Below are positions 42,664-52,070 of a DNA stretch of 64,000 nucleotides, piece after piece; positions within the stretch are counted from its first letter, which is position 1; each line of letters begins with the position of its first letter. The position numbers and the translations under genes were made by a program. Source of the stretch: Prauserella halophila (lineage in GTDB: Bacteria > Actinomycetota > Actinomycetes > Mycobacteriales > Pseudonocardiaceae); contig NZ_JAMTCQ010000010.1 of NCBI RefSeq assembly GCF_024171895.1, forward strand, positions 186,001 to 250,000, read 5' to 3'. Below the pieces are notes generated by a model, which was given only the letters and a program-made list of their open reading frames with translations, was not told the origin of the DNA and ran no database searches.

Positions 42664-43188
42664 GTGGTCAGCCCATATCATCGCGGGTATCTCACGGTGA
42701 GATGTATAGCCGCGGCAAGGCCGGAGATCGAGCGCCGTGCTGCGTACGCTGACGTCGTCGAGGTTCTCGCTGTGCGCGGTCTCGGCATCCTTGGCTTGAA
42801 CGACTCCTTGCTGCGCGCGCGCATTCGCAACCGCGAGGTCACGGTAAGGGTGCTGCTTCTCGACCCTGACAGCGATGCCGCTCAGCGACGCGCAACTGAG
42901 ATCGGCGAGAGTTGCCAGTCGTTCACCGCAGGCGTGCGGCTGTCGCTGGAACTGCTCGCCGACCTGGCCAACGACGGCGCCACTGTCGAAGCCTACCTCT
43001 ACGACCTGCTCCCCGCCTGGCGTGTCATCGGCCTCGACGACACGCTGTTCGTGTCCGCGTTCGGTGAAGTCCACGAAGGACACACCAGCCCCATGTATCA
43101 ACTCGGACCGTCGCCCTATGGCGCGTTCTGGCGAGGAATCCGTAGGTTTACCGACGAATTGCGGCGCACCGCACGCCGCGTTGTCTAG
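42664..43188 (+). CDS. DUF5919-like C-terminal domain of an XRE-type regulator, lacking the HTH
   Basis: Up to 174 residues from GTG 42664; GTG 42697 is a plausible shorter start. Residues from about 30 onward look like the ligand or effector domain found after XRE helix-turn-helix regulators: RGLGILGLNDSLLRARIRNREVTVRVLLLDPDS, GVRLSLELLADLANDGATVEAYLYDLLPAWRVIGLDDTLFVSAFGEVHEGHTSPMYQLGPSPYGAFWRGIRRFTDEL. No DNA-binding domain precedes it, so it is either a truncated regulator or a free-standing sensor. The family call rests on remembered similarity and should be tested. Confidence 0.6.
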   Translation: MVSPYHRGYLTVRCIAAARPEIERRAAYADVVEVLAVRGLGILGLNDSLLRARIRNREVTVRVLLLDPDSDAAQRRATEIGESCQSFTAGVRLSLELLADLANDGATVEAYLYDLLPAWRVIGLDDTLFVSAFGEVHEGHTSPMYQLGPSPYGAFWRGIRRFTDELRRTARRVV

Positions 43189-43202
43189 CTGGAGGTGCCC
43201 CT

Positions 43203-43781
43203 GTGCCGGTTGAGGCCGAACTCACCGCTCTCGTCCGTGACTCCGACCTCGTCCGCGCCACTCTCGGCACCTTCGCCCCCGTGGAACGCAGCACCTACGC
43301 GGACACCTACTACGACCATCCGGATCGTTCGCTCGATGCCCGGGGATACGAGCTTCGCGTCCGCACCGTCACGACGGCGGACCGGACTCGCACGGTGCTC
43401 ACCTACAAGCAGCCGCCCGTGCACGACACCGGGTCGAAACCCGAGCACGAGACCGTCGTCGACGACCCGGACGTGCTCCGTGAAACCTTCCTCGGCCTCG
43501 GTCTGACCGTGCTGATCGAGTTCAGCAAACACTGCGACAACTACCGGTTCACCTGCGGGGGCCGGGACCTGCTGGCCACCGTCGTGGAGATCCCCGAACT
43601 GCCGGGGCAGACCTTCCTCGAAGTCGAAACTGCCGCCGAGCCTCACGATGTGGACGCCGCACTCGACGTCGTCCGTTCGGTACTCGTCGATCTCGGAGTG
43701 GCCGATGCCGACCTCAGCACGCAGTCCTACACCGACCGCGTCGCGGCGCAACGGGCCGAACGAGCCCGATCGGAACCGTGA
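43203..43781 (+). CDS. CYTH-domain (adenylate cyclase IV / triphosphatase fold) protein
   Basis: 192 residues from GTG 43203. The CYTH tunnel fold is indicated by YADTYYDHPDRSLDARGYELRVRTV, TVLTYKQPPVHD, HETVVDDPDV, FSKHCDNYRFTCGGRDLLATVVEIPELPGQTFLEVET and the closing SYTDRV. The N-terminal ExExK signature is reduced to VEAELTA: the two glutamates remain but the lysine is threonine. Class IV cyclases, thiamine triphosphatases and polyphosphate-processing enzymes share this fold. It is the last gene of the islet and ends just before the convergent terminator. Confidence 0.82.
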   Translation: MPVEAELTALVRDSDLVRATLGTFAPVERSTYADTYYDHPDRSLDARGYELRVRTVTTADRTRTVLTYKQPPVHDTGSKPEHETVVDDPDVLRETFLGLGLTVLIEFSKHCDNYRFTCGGRDLLATVVEIPELPGQTFLEVETAAEPHDVDAALDVVRSVLVDLGVADADLSTQSYTDRVAAQRAERARSEP

Positions 43782-43831
43782 CCTCGGCGGACGCGACTGC
43801 CGAACAGTCGGCGTTTTCGCGGACCGCCGAG

Positions 43832-43867
43832 CGAACACGAAAAGGGCACCCCGGCCGCGTCGGTGAC
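43832..43867. repeat. 36-bp direct repeat, copy 2 (right islet border)
   Basis: Exact match to 41916-41951. This copy overlaps the left arm and loop of the intact terminator at 43841-43888. Confidence 0.85.
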
Positions 43868-43888
43868 GTTGCGGCCGGGGTGCCCTTT
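43841..43888. terminator. Bidirectional terminator, 18-bp perfect stem
   Basis: Left arm AAAGGGCACCCCGGCCGC (43841-43858), 12-base loop, and exact complement 43871-43888 ending in TTT, with AAA on the other side. It lies between the convergent CYTH and acyl-CoA dehydrogenase genes. Confidence 0.9.
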
Positions 43889-43913
43889 CGGTCGTGGTGT
43901 TCGATCGCGGGGA

Positions 43914-45749
43914 TCAGAACGCCGCTTCGTCGACCTCCATCAGGTCGTTATCGGCGGCCTCGGTGATGGCGCGGCGGGCCGTGAGCTCCGGCAGCACCTG
44001 CTTGGCGAAGAACGAAGCCACGGCGACCTTGCCCTCGTAGAAGGACTTGTCCTTGCCGCTGGCCTCGTCGAGCTTGCCCAGTGCGATCTCGGCCTGCTGC
44101 AGCAGCTTCCAGCCGACGATCAGGTCGCCTGCCGACAGCAGCAGCCGCACGCTGTGCTGGCCGACCTTGTAGACGTTGTTCACGTCCTCCTGCGCCGAGG
44201 TCAGGTTGCCGATCAGCGAGCCGATCATGCCCTGGACGTCGTCGAGGGCCTGCTTGAGCAGCTCCCGCTCCTTCTTCAGGCGCGAGTCGGGCTCGGACCC
44301 CGTGCCTTCCACGAACGAGGAGATCTCGCCCGCGATGTGGGTCAGGGCCTGGCCCTTGTCGCGGACGACCTTCCGGAAGAAGAAGTCCATCGACTGGATG
44401 GCCGTGGTGCCCTCGTACAGCGAGTCGATCTTCGCGTCACGGATGTACTGCTCGATCGGGTAGTCCTGCAGGAAGCCCGACCCGCCGAACGTCTGCAGCG
44501 ACTGCACCAGCTGCTCGGTGGCGCGCTCGGAGCCGACGCCCTTGACGATCGGGAGCAGTAGGTCGTTGACCCGCTCGGCGAGCTTGATCGAGTCCTCGTC
44601 ACCTTCCTGCGTCCACACCTGGTCCTGGAACGACGCGGTGTAGAGGTACACGGCGCGCATGCCCTCGGCGTAGGCCTTCTGCAGCATGAGGCTGCGGCGC
44701 ACGTCCGGGTGGTTCGTGATCGTGACACGCGGGGCGTTCTTGTCGGTCTGCTTGGTCAGATCCGGACCCTGCACGCGCTCCTTGGCGTACTCGAGCGCGT
44801 TGAGGTAGCCCGTCGACAGGGTCGCGATGGCCTTCGTGCCGACCATCATGCGCGCGTACTCGATGACCTGGAACATCTGCGCGATGCCGTTGTGCACCTC
44901 GCCGAGCAGCCAGCCCTTGGCGGGCGTGCCGTGCTGGCCGAAGGTCAGCTCACACGTGGTGGAGACCTTCAGGCCCATCTTGTGCTCGACGTTGGTGACG
45001 TAGGCGCCGTTGCGCTCGCCGGGCTCACCGGTGTTGGTGTCGAAGTGGTACTTCGGCACGAGGAACAGCGACAGGCCCTTGGTGCCCGGGCCGTGACCCT
45101 CGGGGCGGGCCAGCACCAGGTGCATGATGTTCTCGGTCATGTCCTGGTCGGCCGAGGTGATGAAGCGCTTGACGCCTTCGATGTTCCAGGAGCCGTCCTC
45201 CTGCTGCACGGCCTTGGCGCGGCCCGCGCCGACGTCGGAACCGGCGTCCGGCTCGGTCAGCACCATCGTCGCGCCCCAGGCGCGGTCGATCATGAGCTGC
45301 GCCCAGCGCTGCTGCTCTTCGGTGCCGTTCTGGTCGACGACCATCGCGAAGTTCGGGCCGGCCATGTACATGTACAGCGCCGGGTTCGCACCGAGGATCA
45401 GCTCGGAGGCCGCCCACTGCACGGTCGGGGGCAGGCCGAAGCCGCCGAGCTTGTTGGTGAGGCCGAGGCGCCACCACTCGCCGTCCCACAGCTGCTGGTA
45501 GCTCTTCTTGAACGACTCCGGCAGCGTGGCGGAGAAGGTCTTCGGGTCGTACACCGGCGGGTTGCGGTCGGCATCCTCGAAGGACTCGGCCAGCGGGCCC
45601 GTCGCGAGGTTGTTGAGCTCGGACAGTACGCCGCGGGCGGTCTCTTCGTCGGACTCGGCCAGGACACCCTTGCCGAGTCGGTTCTGGATGCCGAGGACCT
45701 CGAAGAGGTTGAACTCCAGGTCCCGGACGTTGCTCTTGTAGTGGCCCAT
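43914..45749 (-). CDS. Acyl-CoA dehydrogenase (large, C-terminally extended type)
   Basis: 611 residues from ATG 45749. The flavoprotein core is clear: N-terminal helical domain, [25 protein letters not shown] and [17 protein letters not shown] (FAD/substrate beta domain), and the C-terminal helices with [44 protein letters not shown], where the Glu of YEGTT is the expected catalytic base. A further 120-residue helical extension follows, as in the long FadE group. It oxidises acyl-CoA in beta-oxidation or a related breakdown pathway. Its promoter region carries TTACCCCTAAGTAA (45865-45878), shared with the SCP2-type gene at 0.8 kb. Confidence 0.93.
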   Translation of the reverse strand: MGHYKSNVRDLEFNLFEVLGIQNRLGKGVLAESDEETARGVLSELNNLATGPLAESFEDADRNPPVYDPKTFSATLPESFKKSYQQLWDGEWWRLGLTNKLGGFGLPPTVQWAASELILGANPALYMYMAGPNFAMVVDQNGTEEQQRWAQLMIDRAWGATMVLTEPDAGSDVGAGRAKAVQQEDGSWNIEGVKRFITSADQDMTENIMHLVLARPEGHGPGTKGLSLFLVPKYHFDTNTGEPGERNGAYVTNVEHKMGLKVSTTCELTFGQHGTPAKGWLLGEVHNGIAQMFQVIEYARMMVGTKAIATLSTGYLNALEYAKERVQGPDLTKQTDKNAPRVTITNHPDVRRSLMLQKAYAEGMRAVYLYTASFQDQVWTQEGDEDSIKLAERVNDLLLPIVKGVGSERATEQLVQSLQTFGGSGFLQDYPIEQYIRDAKIDSLYEGTTAIQSMDFFFRKVVRDKGQALTHIAGEISSFVEGTGSEPDSRLKKERELLKQALDDVQGMIGSLIGNLTSAQEDVNNVYKVGQHSVRLLLSAGDLIVGWKLLQQAEIALGKLDEASGKDKSFYEGKVAVASFFAKQVLPELTARRAITEAADNDLMEVDEAAF

Positions 45750-46072
45750 GTCGTCGCTCCGTACGAAGGTTGTTCGGGTGTGGCGGCTGGGCACTGTTCG
45801 GACTTCGCCCCGTGAAGTGGACACTCCGGACAACACGGCCCTACTCGCCGGTAACTTAAGGATATTACCCCTAAGTAATCGACGGCAAGTCGTGGCGGTG
45901 TTTTCTGGGTCTCGTCTCCGGTTTTCGGTCCTTTCGTCAGGGACGCCGACCGACCCGGAGCATCCGTACCGCGTGGACACCCTGCGCGTGGACATCCCTG
46001 TTGGCCCCGCGGCCGGGTGGTCGCGGGGCCGAGTGTCTCTGTGGTTGGACGGCCGCGTGGCCGCCGTTCCGG
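45750..46072. other. Promoter region of the acyl-CoA dehydrogenase
   Basis: 323 bases between the dehydrogenase start and the LuxR-type gene's stop. It holds the operator at 45865 and an overlapping GGTAA...TTACC inverted repeat (about 45850-45869). No gene was seen. Confidence 0.5.
45865..45878. promoter_or_regulatory. Candidate operator TTACCCCTAAGTAA
   Basis: A TTAC-N6-GTAA palindrome 116 bases before the acyl-CoA dehydrogenase start. It matches the site at 780-793 at 12 of 14 positions, including the asymmetric core, pointing to one common regulator. Confidence 0.6.
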
Positions 46073-46975
46073 TCAGGCCGGTGCGATGGGTGGAGTCGTG
46101 GGCGGGGTTGCGGGAGAGCCGGCCGCAGGGGTGTGTTGCGGCGGCGTGTGCGGTGTCGGGGCGTGCGGTGTCGGCGTGTGCTGTGTCGGGGCGTGCGGTG
46201 TCGGGGTGTGCTGTGGTGGCGGGCCGGGGGTGCTGTCGGCGGGTGCCGTGGTCTCCTCGGGGCGCGGGATGAGGATCCCCGAACGGAACGCTTTCGTCAC
46301 CGCGTGTGTGCGGTCGCGGGCCGACAGCTTGCGCAGAATGCTCTTGACGTGTGTGCGCACGGTCTCCACCGACAGGAACAGCGTCTTGGCGATCGCCGAG
46401 TTCTCCAGCCCTTCGGCCACCAGCTGCAGCACTTGGTACTCGCGCCGTGACAACGGCATCTGCTGCTTGCCGCTCGTGCTCGCTCCGTCGGCCGACGGTT
46501 GCCGCTTCGGACGCGCCGTCAGCGCGGCGAGCGCCGGGTCGGTGTAGCGGCGGTCGACGTGCGCCCGCCGGATCGCCTCCGCCAGGCGGCGGGGATCGGC
46601 CGTGCGCGGGACGGTCGCGTGGGCGCCCGCGGCCGCGGCTGCCGACAGGAACTGCGGCGTGCGGTGTGCATCGCGCACCAGCACCACGACGACCAGCGTC
46701 GGATCGCCGTCCCGGAGCAGCCGGACCAGGTGGCAGTGCGGATCGAACCCGGAGTCGAGGATCACGATGTTCGGCCGCAGCTGCTCACACAGTTGCAGCG
46801 ATGCGTGGTGGTTGGCCGCGTGGCCCACCCACTGCAGTCCCGGTGTCTTGCCGACCAGGACGTTCAGGCCTTCCCGGAAGACCGGGACCGGATCGAGGAC
46901 CGCGACCGTGAGAGTCCGCGTTCCTGCTGGTCCGAGGCCCCCTGTCGGGCGGCCTCTTTCGGTGCTTTGCGCCAT
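46073..46975 (-). CDS. NarL/LuxR-type response regulator
   Basis: 300 residues from ATG 46975. The receiver domain shows [38 protein letters not shown] (candidate phospho-Asp near residue 75) and [32 protein letters not shown]; the usual acidic pair near the start is reduced to one Asp and the conserved lysine is not obvious. The LuxR helix-turn-helix is [53 protein letters not shown] Pro/His/Thr-rich tail of about 50 residues is coded by a short tandem repeat. No sensor kinase is adjacent, so it is probably an orphan regulator. Confidence 0.87.
   Translation of the reverse strand: MAQSTERGRPTGGLGPAGTRTLTVAVLDPVPVFREGLNVLVGKTPGLQWVGHAANHHASLQLCEQLRPNIVILDSGFDPHCHLVRLLRDGDPTLVVVVLVRDAHRTPQFLSAAAAAGAHATVPRTADPRRLAEAIRRAHVDRRYTDPALAALTARPKRQPSADGASTSGKQQMPLSRREYQVLQLVAEGLENSAIAKTLFLSVETVRTHVKSILRKLSARDRTHAVTKAFRSGILIPRPEETTAPADSTPGPPPQHTPTPHAPTQHTPTPHAPTPHTPPQHTPAAGSPATPPTTPPIAPA
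46127..46220 (-). repeat. In-frame tandem repeat in the response-regulator tail
   Basis: Repeated 15-20-base units around GTGCGGTGTCGGGGCGTGC encode [20 protein letters not shown]. The repeat affects only the C-terminal tail. Confidence 0.75.
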
Positions 46976-47315
46976 AACCACTCCGTCTCCGCACGTCCTT
47001 GTGGACGTGTTCGCCGCCGTGTCGCCACGGTCCCCCGGCGAGATCTACTCGCTGTCGTTCGCAGCTGTGACTGGTGAGCTTCGACCTCATGACGCGATGA
47101 GCCGATGATTTATGCAGTTCCTAGGCGGAGTGTGCCTGGTCAGCTGCCTACCCGCCGGTTGTTGTTCGCAAACGATTGACATGCCCCTGGTCAGGGCGGA
47201 ATCCGGTGACGCTCCGCAGTCTTTTGCGGCGATTCGGGAGGTGGGGTGGCGCCGGTGGTGACGGATTGTCTATGCTGTGTGACCTGCCACACATACCGGC
47301 ATCAAAGGAGATGGC
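46976..47315. other. Gene-free spacer
   Basis: 340 bases between the response regulator (left) and the small membrane protein (right). No coding frame, repeat or RNA was recognised. Promoters for both directions are expected. Confidence 0.4.
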
Positions 47316-47507
47316 GTGTACCTGGCGTCGACCATCGGGCTGTTCGCCCTGCTGCTCACTGTCGCCGCGGTCATCGTGACGTGGGAAGACCGCCGCGCGG
47401 ACCGTCGCCGCGACCGCACCCGAAGTGCGCAGCTCGCGGCACTCGGCGAGGTCGACCCGCTCGCGTCGGCGAGGTTTCGGGCCGATCTGCGGGAACGCTC
47501 GTCGTAG
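47316..47507 (+). CDS. Small single-pass membrane protein
   Basis: 63 residues from GTG 47316, five bases after AAAGGAG. One membrane helix (LASTIGLFALLLTVAAVIVTW) precedes a charged cytosolic tail (DRRADRRRDRTRSAQLAALGEVDPLASARFRADLRERSS). No family recognised. The strong ribosome site and clean topology support a real gene. Confidence 0.6.
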   Translation: MYLASTIGLFALLLTVAAVIVTWEDRRADRRRDRTRSAQLAALGEVDPLASARFRADLRERSS

Positions 47508-47602
47508 GTGGTCGTCGGCGGCGCTGCGCGGGTAGAGACGCTGCGCCGGTAGGGACGCCGCGCCGGTGAGAACCGCCGAACCGGTAATAGGAGTGTGTCG
47601 GG

Positions 47603-47935
47603 ATGAGCAAGTGGGCCGACGTCGTGTCGTTCGGGACCGGGTTGCCGGAGGTCGAGGAAGCCATCTCGTACGGCACGCCTGCGCTGAAGGTCAACGGCAA
47701 GAGTTTCGCGCGGTTGCGCACCGAGGCCGAGGGTGGACTGGTGCTGCTGTGCGGTATGGACGAGAAGGAAGCGTTGCTGGCGTCCGGTGAGCAGGCCTTC
47801 TACACCACGCCGCACTACGACGGCTACGGCGCGATCCTCGTCGACCTCGACGCCGTCGACGAGGCGCAACTGCACGAGCTCCTCGAGGAGTCCTGGAATC
47901 GGAAAGCGCCGGAGCGGGCGAAACGCCGACGCTGA
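47603..47935 (+). CDS. MmcQ/YjbR-family protein
   Basis: 110 residues from ATG 47603 after a GTGTCGGG leader. The YjbR/CyaY-like pattern is evident: VEEAISYGTPALKVNGKSFARLRTEAEGGLVLLCGMDEKEALLAS, FYTTPHYDGYGAILVDLDAVDEAQLHELLEESWNRKAP. These small double-wing proteins may bind DNA, but no function is established. A short spacer repeat (around GCGCCGGTAGGGACG) lies just upstream. Confidence 0.85.
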   Translation: MSKWADVVSFGTGLPEVEEAISYGTPALKVNGKSFARLRTEAEGGLVLLCGMDEKEALLASGEQAFYTTPHYDGYGAILVDLDAVDEAQLHELLEESWNRKAPERAKRRR

Positions 47936-47956
47936 ACGTGCCGTGCGGACCGTGGC

Positions 47957-48517
47957 TCAGACCGGGGTGTGGCAGGTGTAGGTGATGCCGCCGGGGAACG
48001 ACTTCATGTCGCGCAGCGTCATGTGCGGCAGCGCGATGCCGTCCGGGAACAGCCTGCGCCCGCGGCCCTGGACCACGGGATAGCCGAACAACCGGTACTC
48101 GTCCACGAGACCTGCCTCGATGAGCGCATGGCAGAGCGTGATGCTGCCCGTGACGACGATGTCGGCACCCGGTTTCCGTTTGAGCTCGCGGATCGCCGCG
48201 ACCGGCTCGCCGGCGTCGATGACGTGGGTGTTCTGCCAACCGGGATCGGTGAGCGTGCCGGTGACGACGTACTTGTCGACCCGGTCGAGGAAGTCGGCGA
48301 CGTCACCGGTCTGGTTCGGCCAGAAGCCGCGGAAGTCCTCGAAGGTCTGCCTGCCGAACACAACCGCGTCGCATCGCTGCTGGTGGCGGCGGTTCTCGGC
48401 GGCGAGTTCGGGATTGTCGACCGTCGGGTCGAACTGCGTCTTCAGGTCCGACCACGGGTCGAGCATCTCGACGCAGCCGTCGAGCGTGATGTTCTGGGTG
48501 ATCGCGAGTGTGCGCAT
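47957..48517 (-). CDS. Dihydrofolate-reductase/RibD-fold protein
   Basis: 186 residues from ATG 48517. It belongs to the RibD C-terminal/DHFR-like family: LAITQNITLDGCVEM at the start, DAVVFGRQTFEDFRGFWP, YVVTGTLTDPGWQNTHVID, GADIVVTGSITLCHALIEAGLVDEYRLFGYPVVQGRGRRLFPDG. These oxidoreductase-like proteins bind NADPH; individual substrates are mostly unknown. It is convergent with the YjbR-type gene. Confidence 0.88.
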   Translation of the reverse strand: MRTLAITQNITLDGCVEMLDPWSDLKTQFDPTVDNPELAAENRRHQQRCDAVVFGRQTFEDFRGFWPNQTGDVADFLDRVDKYVVTGTLTDPGWQNTHVIDAGEPVAAIRELKRKPGADIVVTGSITLCHALIEAGLVDEYRLFGYPVVQGRGRRLFPDGIALPHMTLRDMKSFPGGITYTCHTPV

Positions 48518-48847
48518 AGCGGTCCCCGGGATGTCGGTGCCTGCTGTGGTGCGTGCTTCGCCCAGGATGCCCGATGGGTCCGACGATCAGGCGAGCTCGC
48601 GTGCCGACGCTGCGACGTAGCGGGCTCGGTGTCGGGATGGACACGAGCAGCGCCGGCCGGTTCGGGGAGTCCGATCCGGCGCCGCCCGTGTCCGGTCACC
48701 GACGGCCTGCACCGCCTGCGACGCCGCGGACTCGTCACGAATCGGGATGAAACCGGGGAGGTTCCTTCGTGGCGGTCGGGGGTGTCCGCGGTGCGCGCCC
48801 GGGGTTGGCGGTGTTCGGCCGACGTCGACGTGGTGCCGGTCGCGGTG
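48518..48847. other. Gene-free spacer
   Basis: 330 bases upstream of the DHFR-like gene. Several frames are open by GC bias only; none has protein-like content or a ribosome site. Confidence 0.4.
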
Positions 48848-48991
48848 TTACCGCGCGGGGCTCGGTGACAGCACCACGAGCGAAAGCAGCAGCAGGAACG
48901 TCAGCCCTGCCACCAGGAACGCGAGCACGCCCGTGACCGACCATGCGGCCAGTCCTGCGATTCCGAGCGCGCCCGAGGCAGATGTCCACAT
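48848..48991 (-). CDS. Possible small two-helix membrane protein
   Basis: 47 residues from ATG 48991 after GGAG at a seven-base distance. Almost entirely hydrophobic: ALGIAGLAAWSVTGVLAFLVAGLTFLLLLSLVVLSPSPAR. No family recognised. It may be real given the spacing and composition. Confidence 0.45.
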   Translation of the reverse strand: MWTSASGALGIAGLAAWSVTGVLAFLVAGLTFLLLLSLVVLSPSPAR

Positions 48992-49166
48992 GGACGATCT
49001 CCATCTCGAGCCGGGGGATGTGTATGGGGTCATCCGGGGTATCGCCGCACTTCCCCTGCCCGTTATCACGCCGTGACATTGAATGGTGTGCATCACTCGA
49101 ATGGAGGTCATGGCCGATGACTGCCGCGTGTTTCCCCTGGTCTGCCCCGGCGTCGCGCGCGGATCG

Positions 49167-49817
49167 TCAGTTGCTGCCTGCCGCCTCCGGTTCGAGTGCG
49201 TGGAGTGCCTCGTGCACGCAGTCCGCCCACGTGCGCCCGCCGAGCTCGGTGACGCCCGAATCGCCGGTGAACGCGCTCGAGACCACGACGTCGGGTTGCA
49301 GGGTGGCGAGACCGGTGAGGCTCGCCGTGAGCTGCGCGTGGTCGCTCATGCCGGGGATGTAGCCGGCACGCCAGTGGCCGTGGGGGTCGGCGTAGATCGT
49401 GTCGCCGGTGAACAGGTATTTCCGGCCGGACAGGGGCACCAGGTAGCAGGCGCTGCCGGGAGTGTGGCCCGGAGTCGGGATCACGTCGATGCCGGTGGTG
49501 GTGATGTGCCGGTCGTCGAAGGCGTCGTCGACGGGCGCCACCTCGCCGACGAGGTGGGCTTCCGTCGCGTGGGCGTGGAGCGCCGGTCCGAAGCGTTCCC
49601 TGATCGTGTGCAGGGACGGCGCTATTTCGTCCTGATGGCTCAGGTAGTGATGGGCGACGCCGCCGAGCTCGGCCATGCGGTCGAACTCGGACTCGTGCGT
49701 CGTGTTGTAGAACAGGATGTTGCCGCCGGGCGCGAGCCACAGGTAGGCGTGAGTGCTCAGCCCGGGGAACGGATACTCGGGTTCGGTTTCCCACAGCTCG
49801 TCGTTGATCTTCTTCAT
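49167..49817 (-). CDS. MBL-fold (metallo-beta-lactamase-like) hydrolase, divergent metal site
   Basis: 216 residues from ATG 49817 after AAAGGAG. The fold is indicated by ILFYNTTHESEFDRM, GGVAHHYLSHQDEIAPSL (in place of HxHxDH), IDVIPTPGHTPGSACYLVPLSGRKYLFTGDTIYADPHGHW and a closing VVVSSAF. The first metal motif reads LSHQDE, keeping one His and an Asp, and the GHTPGS and GDT elements are intact, so a metal site is likely but not classic. Substrate unknown. Confidence 0.82.
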   Translation of the reverse strand: MKKINDELWETEPEYPFPGLSTHAYLWLAPGGNILFYNTTHESEFDRMAELGGVAHHYLSHQDEIAPSLHTIRERFGPALHAHATEAHLVGEVAPVDDAFDDRHITTTGIDVIPTPGHTPGSACYLVPLSGRKYLFTGDTIYADPHGHWRAGYIPGMSDHAQLTASLTGLATLQPDVVVSSAFTGDSGVTELGGRTWADCVHEALHALEPEAAGSN

Positions 49818-50039
49818 GGTCGGCTCCTTTCTCCTGGGAAGAACGCTATGACTTCGAGTTAACTCCAGGTCAACGCCGTTCGAGGTCAACGCTGCTCGGC
49901 GGCAGGCTGCCGGTGCGCACGCCGTCGGGGAGTCACGAAACGGCCCTGCCGGGCCGGTGGCCGTCGTAGGATTCGCCCGGTGTCATTCGCCCCGCGGCCC
50001 GCGGCCCGCGGCCTGCTGCCCGAGGGCTCGCCCCGAAGA

Positions 50040-50071
50040 GTCCGTCCCGAGGAATGTCCGTCCCGAGGAGT
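50040..50071. repeat. Short tandem duplication before the 50076 gene
   Basis: Two copies of GTCCGTCCCGAGGA in a row; the second supplies the ribosome site of the following gene. Confidence 0.6.
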
Positions 50072-50075
50072 GCCG

Positions 50076-50687
50076 ATGCCCGAATCCGTCCGTGTTCCCG
50101 CCATGCCGCCCGCGCAGCGGACCGGTGAGATCTACCGCCACGTCGCCGACCCGGTCGCCAACAATCGCAGGGCGAACATCTTCCTGTACGCGGGGATCTC
50201 CGAGCTGGTGGTGGCGGGTGTGGTCTCGATGTTCCTGGAGCCGCCCGCGCGCTGGTTGCTGCTCGCGCTGGGTGTCGCCGGATGCGCCACGTTCATGCTG
50301 CTGCTGTACCCGAGGACGAAGCAGGCTTCGGGATATGCGGGCGACGACCTGATCGATCTGATCGTCGTGCCGTCGGGCCCGATCACGCGCGGCGGGTTTC
50401 AGCTGTCGTGGCGGGACCTGTCGGCGTTCCGGCTGGAGGTCCTGACCAACCTCGGCGGGCAGGACAGGGTCGGCATGCACGCCTACCTCGACCTCGTCGA
50501 CGGCACCGCGGTGAAGGCACGCACGACCACGGACCCGCAGCGGAGTGTGTTCGCCGGGGCGAACCGGATCAAGGCCGACCTGGGTACGCCCGAGAGGACG
50601 GAGGTCGAGCGGGTGCGGGAGGTCCTGCGGCAGGCGTGCGCCGCGGGTGGTGTCGAGTTCACGTACAACGAACGCATCGCGGGCTGA
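50076..50687 (+). CDS. Two-TM membrane protein of unknown function
   Basis: 203 residues from ATG 50076, six bases after GAGGAG. Two adjacent membrane helices (IFLYAGISELVVAGVVSMFL and RWLLLALGVAGCATFMLLLYP) lie after a 45-residue cytosolic head. The C-terminal 110 residues are soluble with alternating strands (DLIDLIVVPSGPITRGGFQLSWRDLSAFRLEVL). The layout resembles PH-like membrane proteins, but no firm family was recognised. It is followed by the trpS leader region. Confidence 0.65.
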   Translation: MPESVRVPAMPPAQRTGEIYRHVADPVANNRRANIFLYAGISELVVAGVVSMFLEPPARWLLLALGVAGCATFMLLLYPRTKQASGYAGDDLIDLIVVPSGPITRGGFQLSWRDLSAFRLEVLTNLGGQDRVGMHAYLDLVDGTAVKARTTTDPQRSVFAGANRIKADLGTPERTEVERVREVLRQACAAGGVEFTYNERIAG

Positions 50688-50794
50688 GGGTGTCGCAGCG
50701 GGCTGAGGGTGTCGCATCCGATCCGGTCGCCGATGCGGTGTTGGGCCCGGGGCGTGGGCCCGGATCGGCAGCACGGGTCGGGTATCGTCGACGT

Positions 50795-50842
50795 ATGCGC
50801 ACTCGAATCGCCATGTGGTGGGCCGCCGACCGGCGGCCCTGA
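50795..50842 (+). CDS. trpS leader peptide (tandem Trp codons)
   Basis: A 15-residue frame from ATG 50795, MRTRIAMWWAADRRP, with two adjacent UGG codons. The Trp codons lie just before strand 1 of an attenuator. When charged tRNA-Trp is scarce, a ribosome stalling at WW would cover strand 1 and favour the antiterminator. Too short for routine gene finders. Confidence 0.85.
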   Translation: MRTRIAMWWAADRRP

Positions 50843-50895
50843 CCTTGCGCATGTTCACCACGGCCGCCCTGAGGGCGGCCGTTTTCGCGTTTTCG
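50820..50895 (+). terminator. trpS transcription attenuator with alternative hairpins
   Basis: Four complementary strands are visible: strand 1 GGCCGCC (50821-50827), strand 2 GGCGGCC (50832-50838), strand 3 GGCCGCC (50862-50868), strand 4 GGCGGCC (50874-50880). Strands 1:2 and 3:4 form protector and terminator hairpins; 2:3 forms the antiterminator. The 3:4 stem (10 bp, three-base loop) is followed by TTTTCGCGTTTTCG. It ends about 50 bases before trpS. Confidence 0.88.
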
Positions 50896-50944
50896 TGACG
50901 GTGCGTCCGCGGGTGGTCTCCGACTCGACCCTGGAGGCACCGAT

Positions 50945-51988
<1,044 letters not shown>

Positions 51989-52025
51989 CCGGGATGCCGG
52001 CATGACTCGGCCCCGACCGCGACGG

Positions 52026-52041
52026 TTCAGTCCTTGCTGAA
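52026..52041. promoter_or_regulatory. Candidate metal-sensor operator
   Basis: TTCAG-N6-CTGAA inverted repeat 30 bases before the cmtR-type start, where an ArsR/SmtB repressor would autoregulate. Confidence 0.5.
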
Positions 52042-52070
52042 TGGTCAGGTGCGGCTGTACTGTTCGATGC

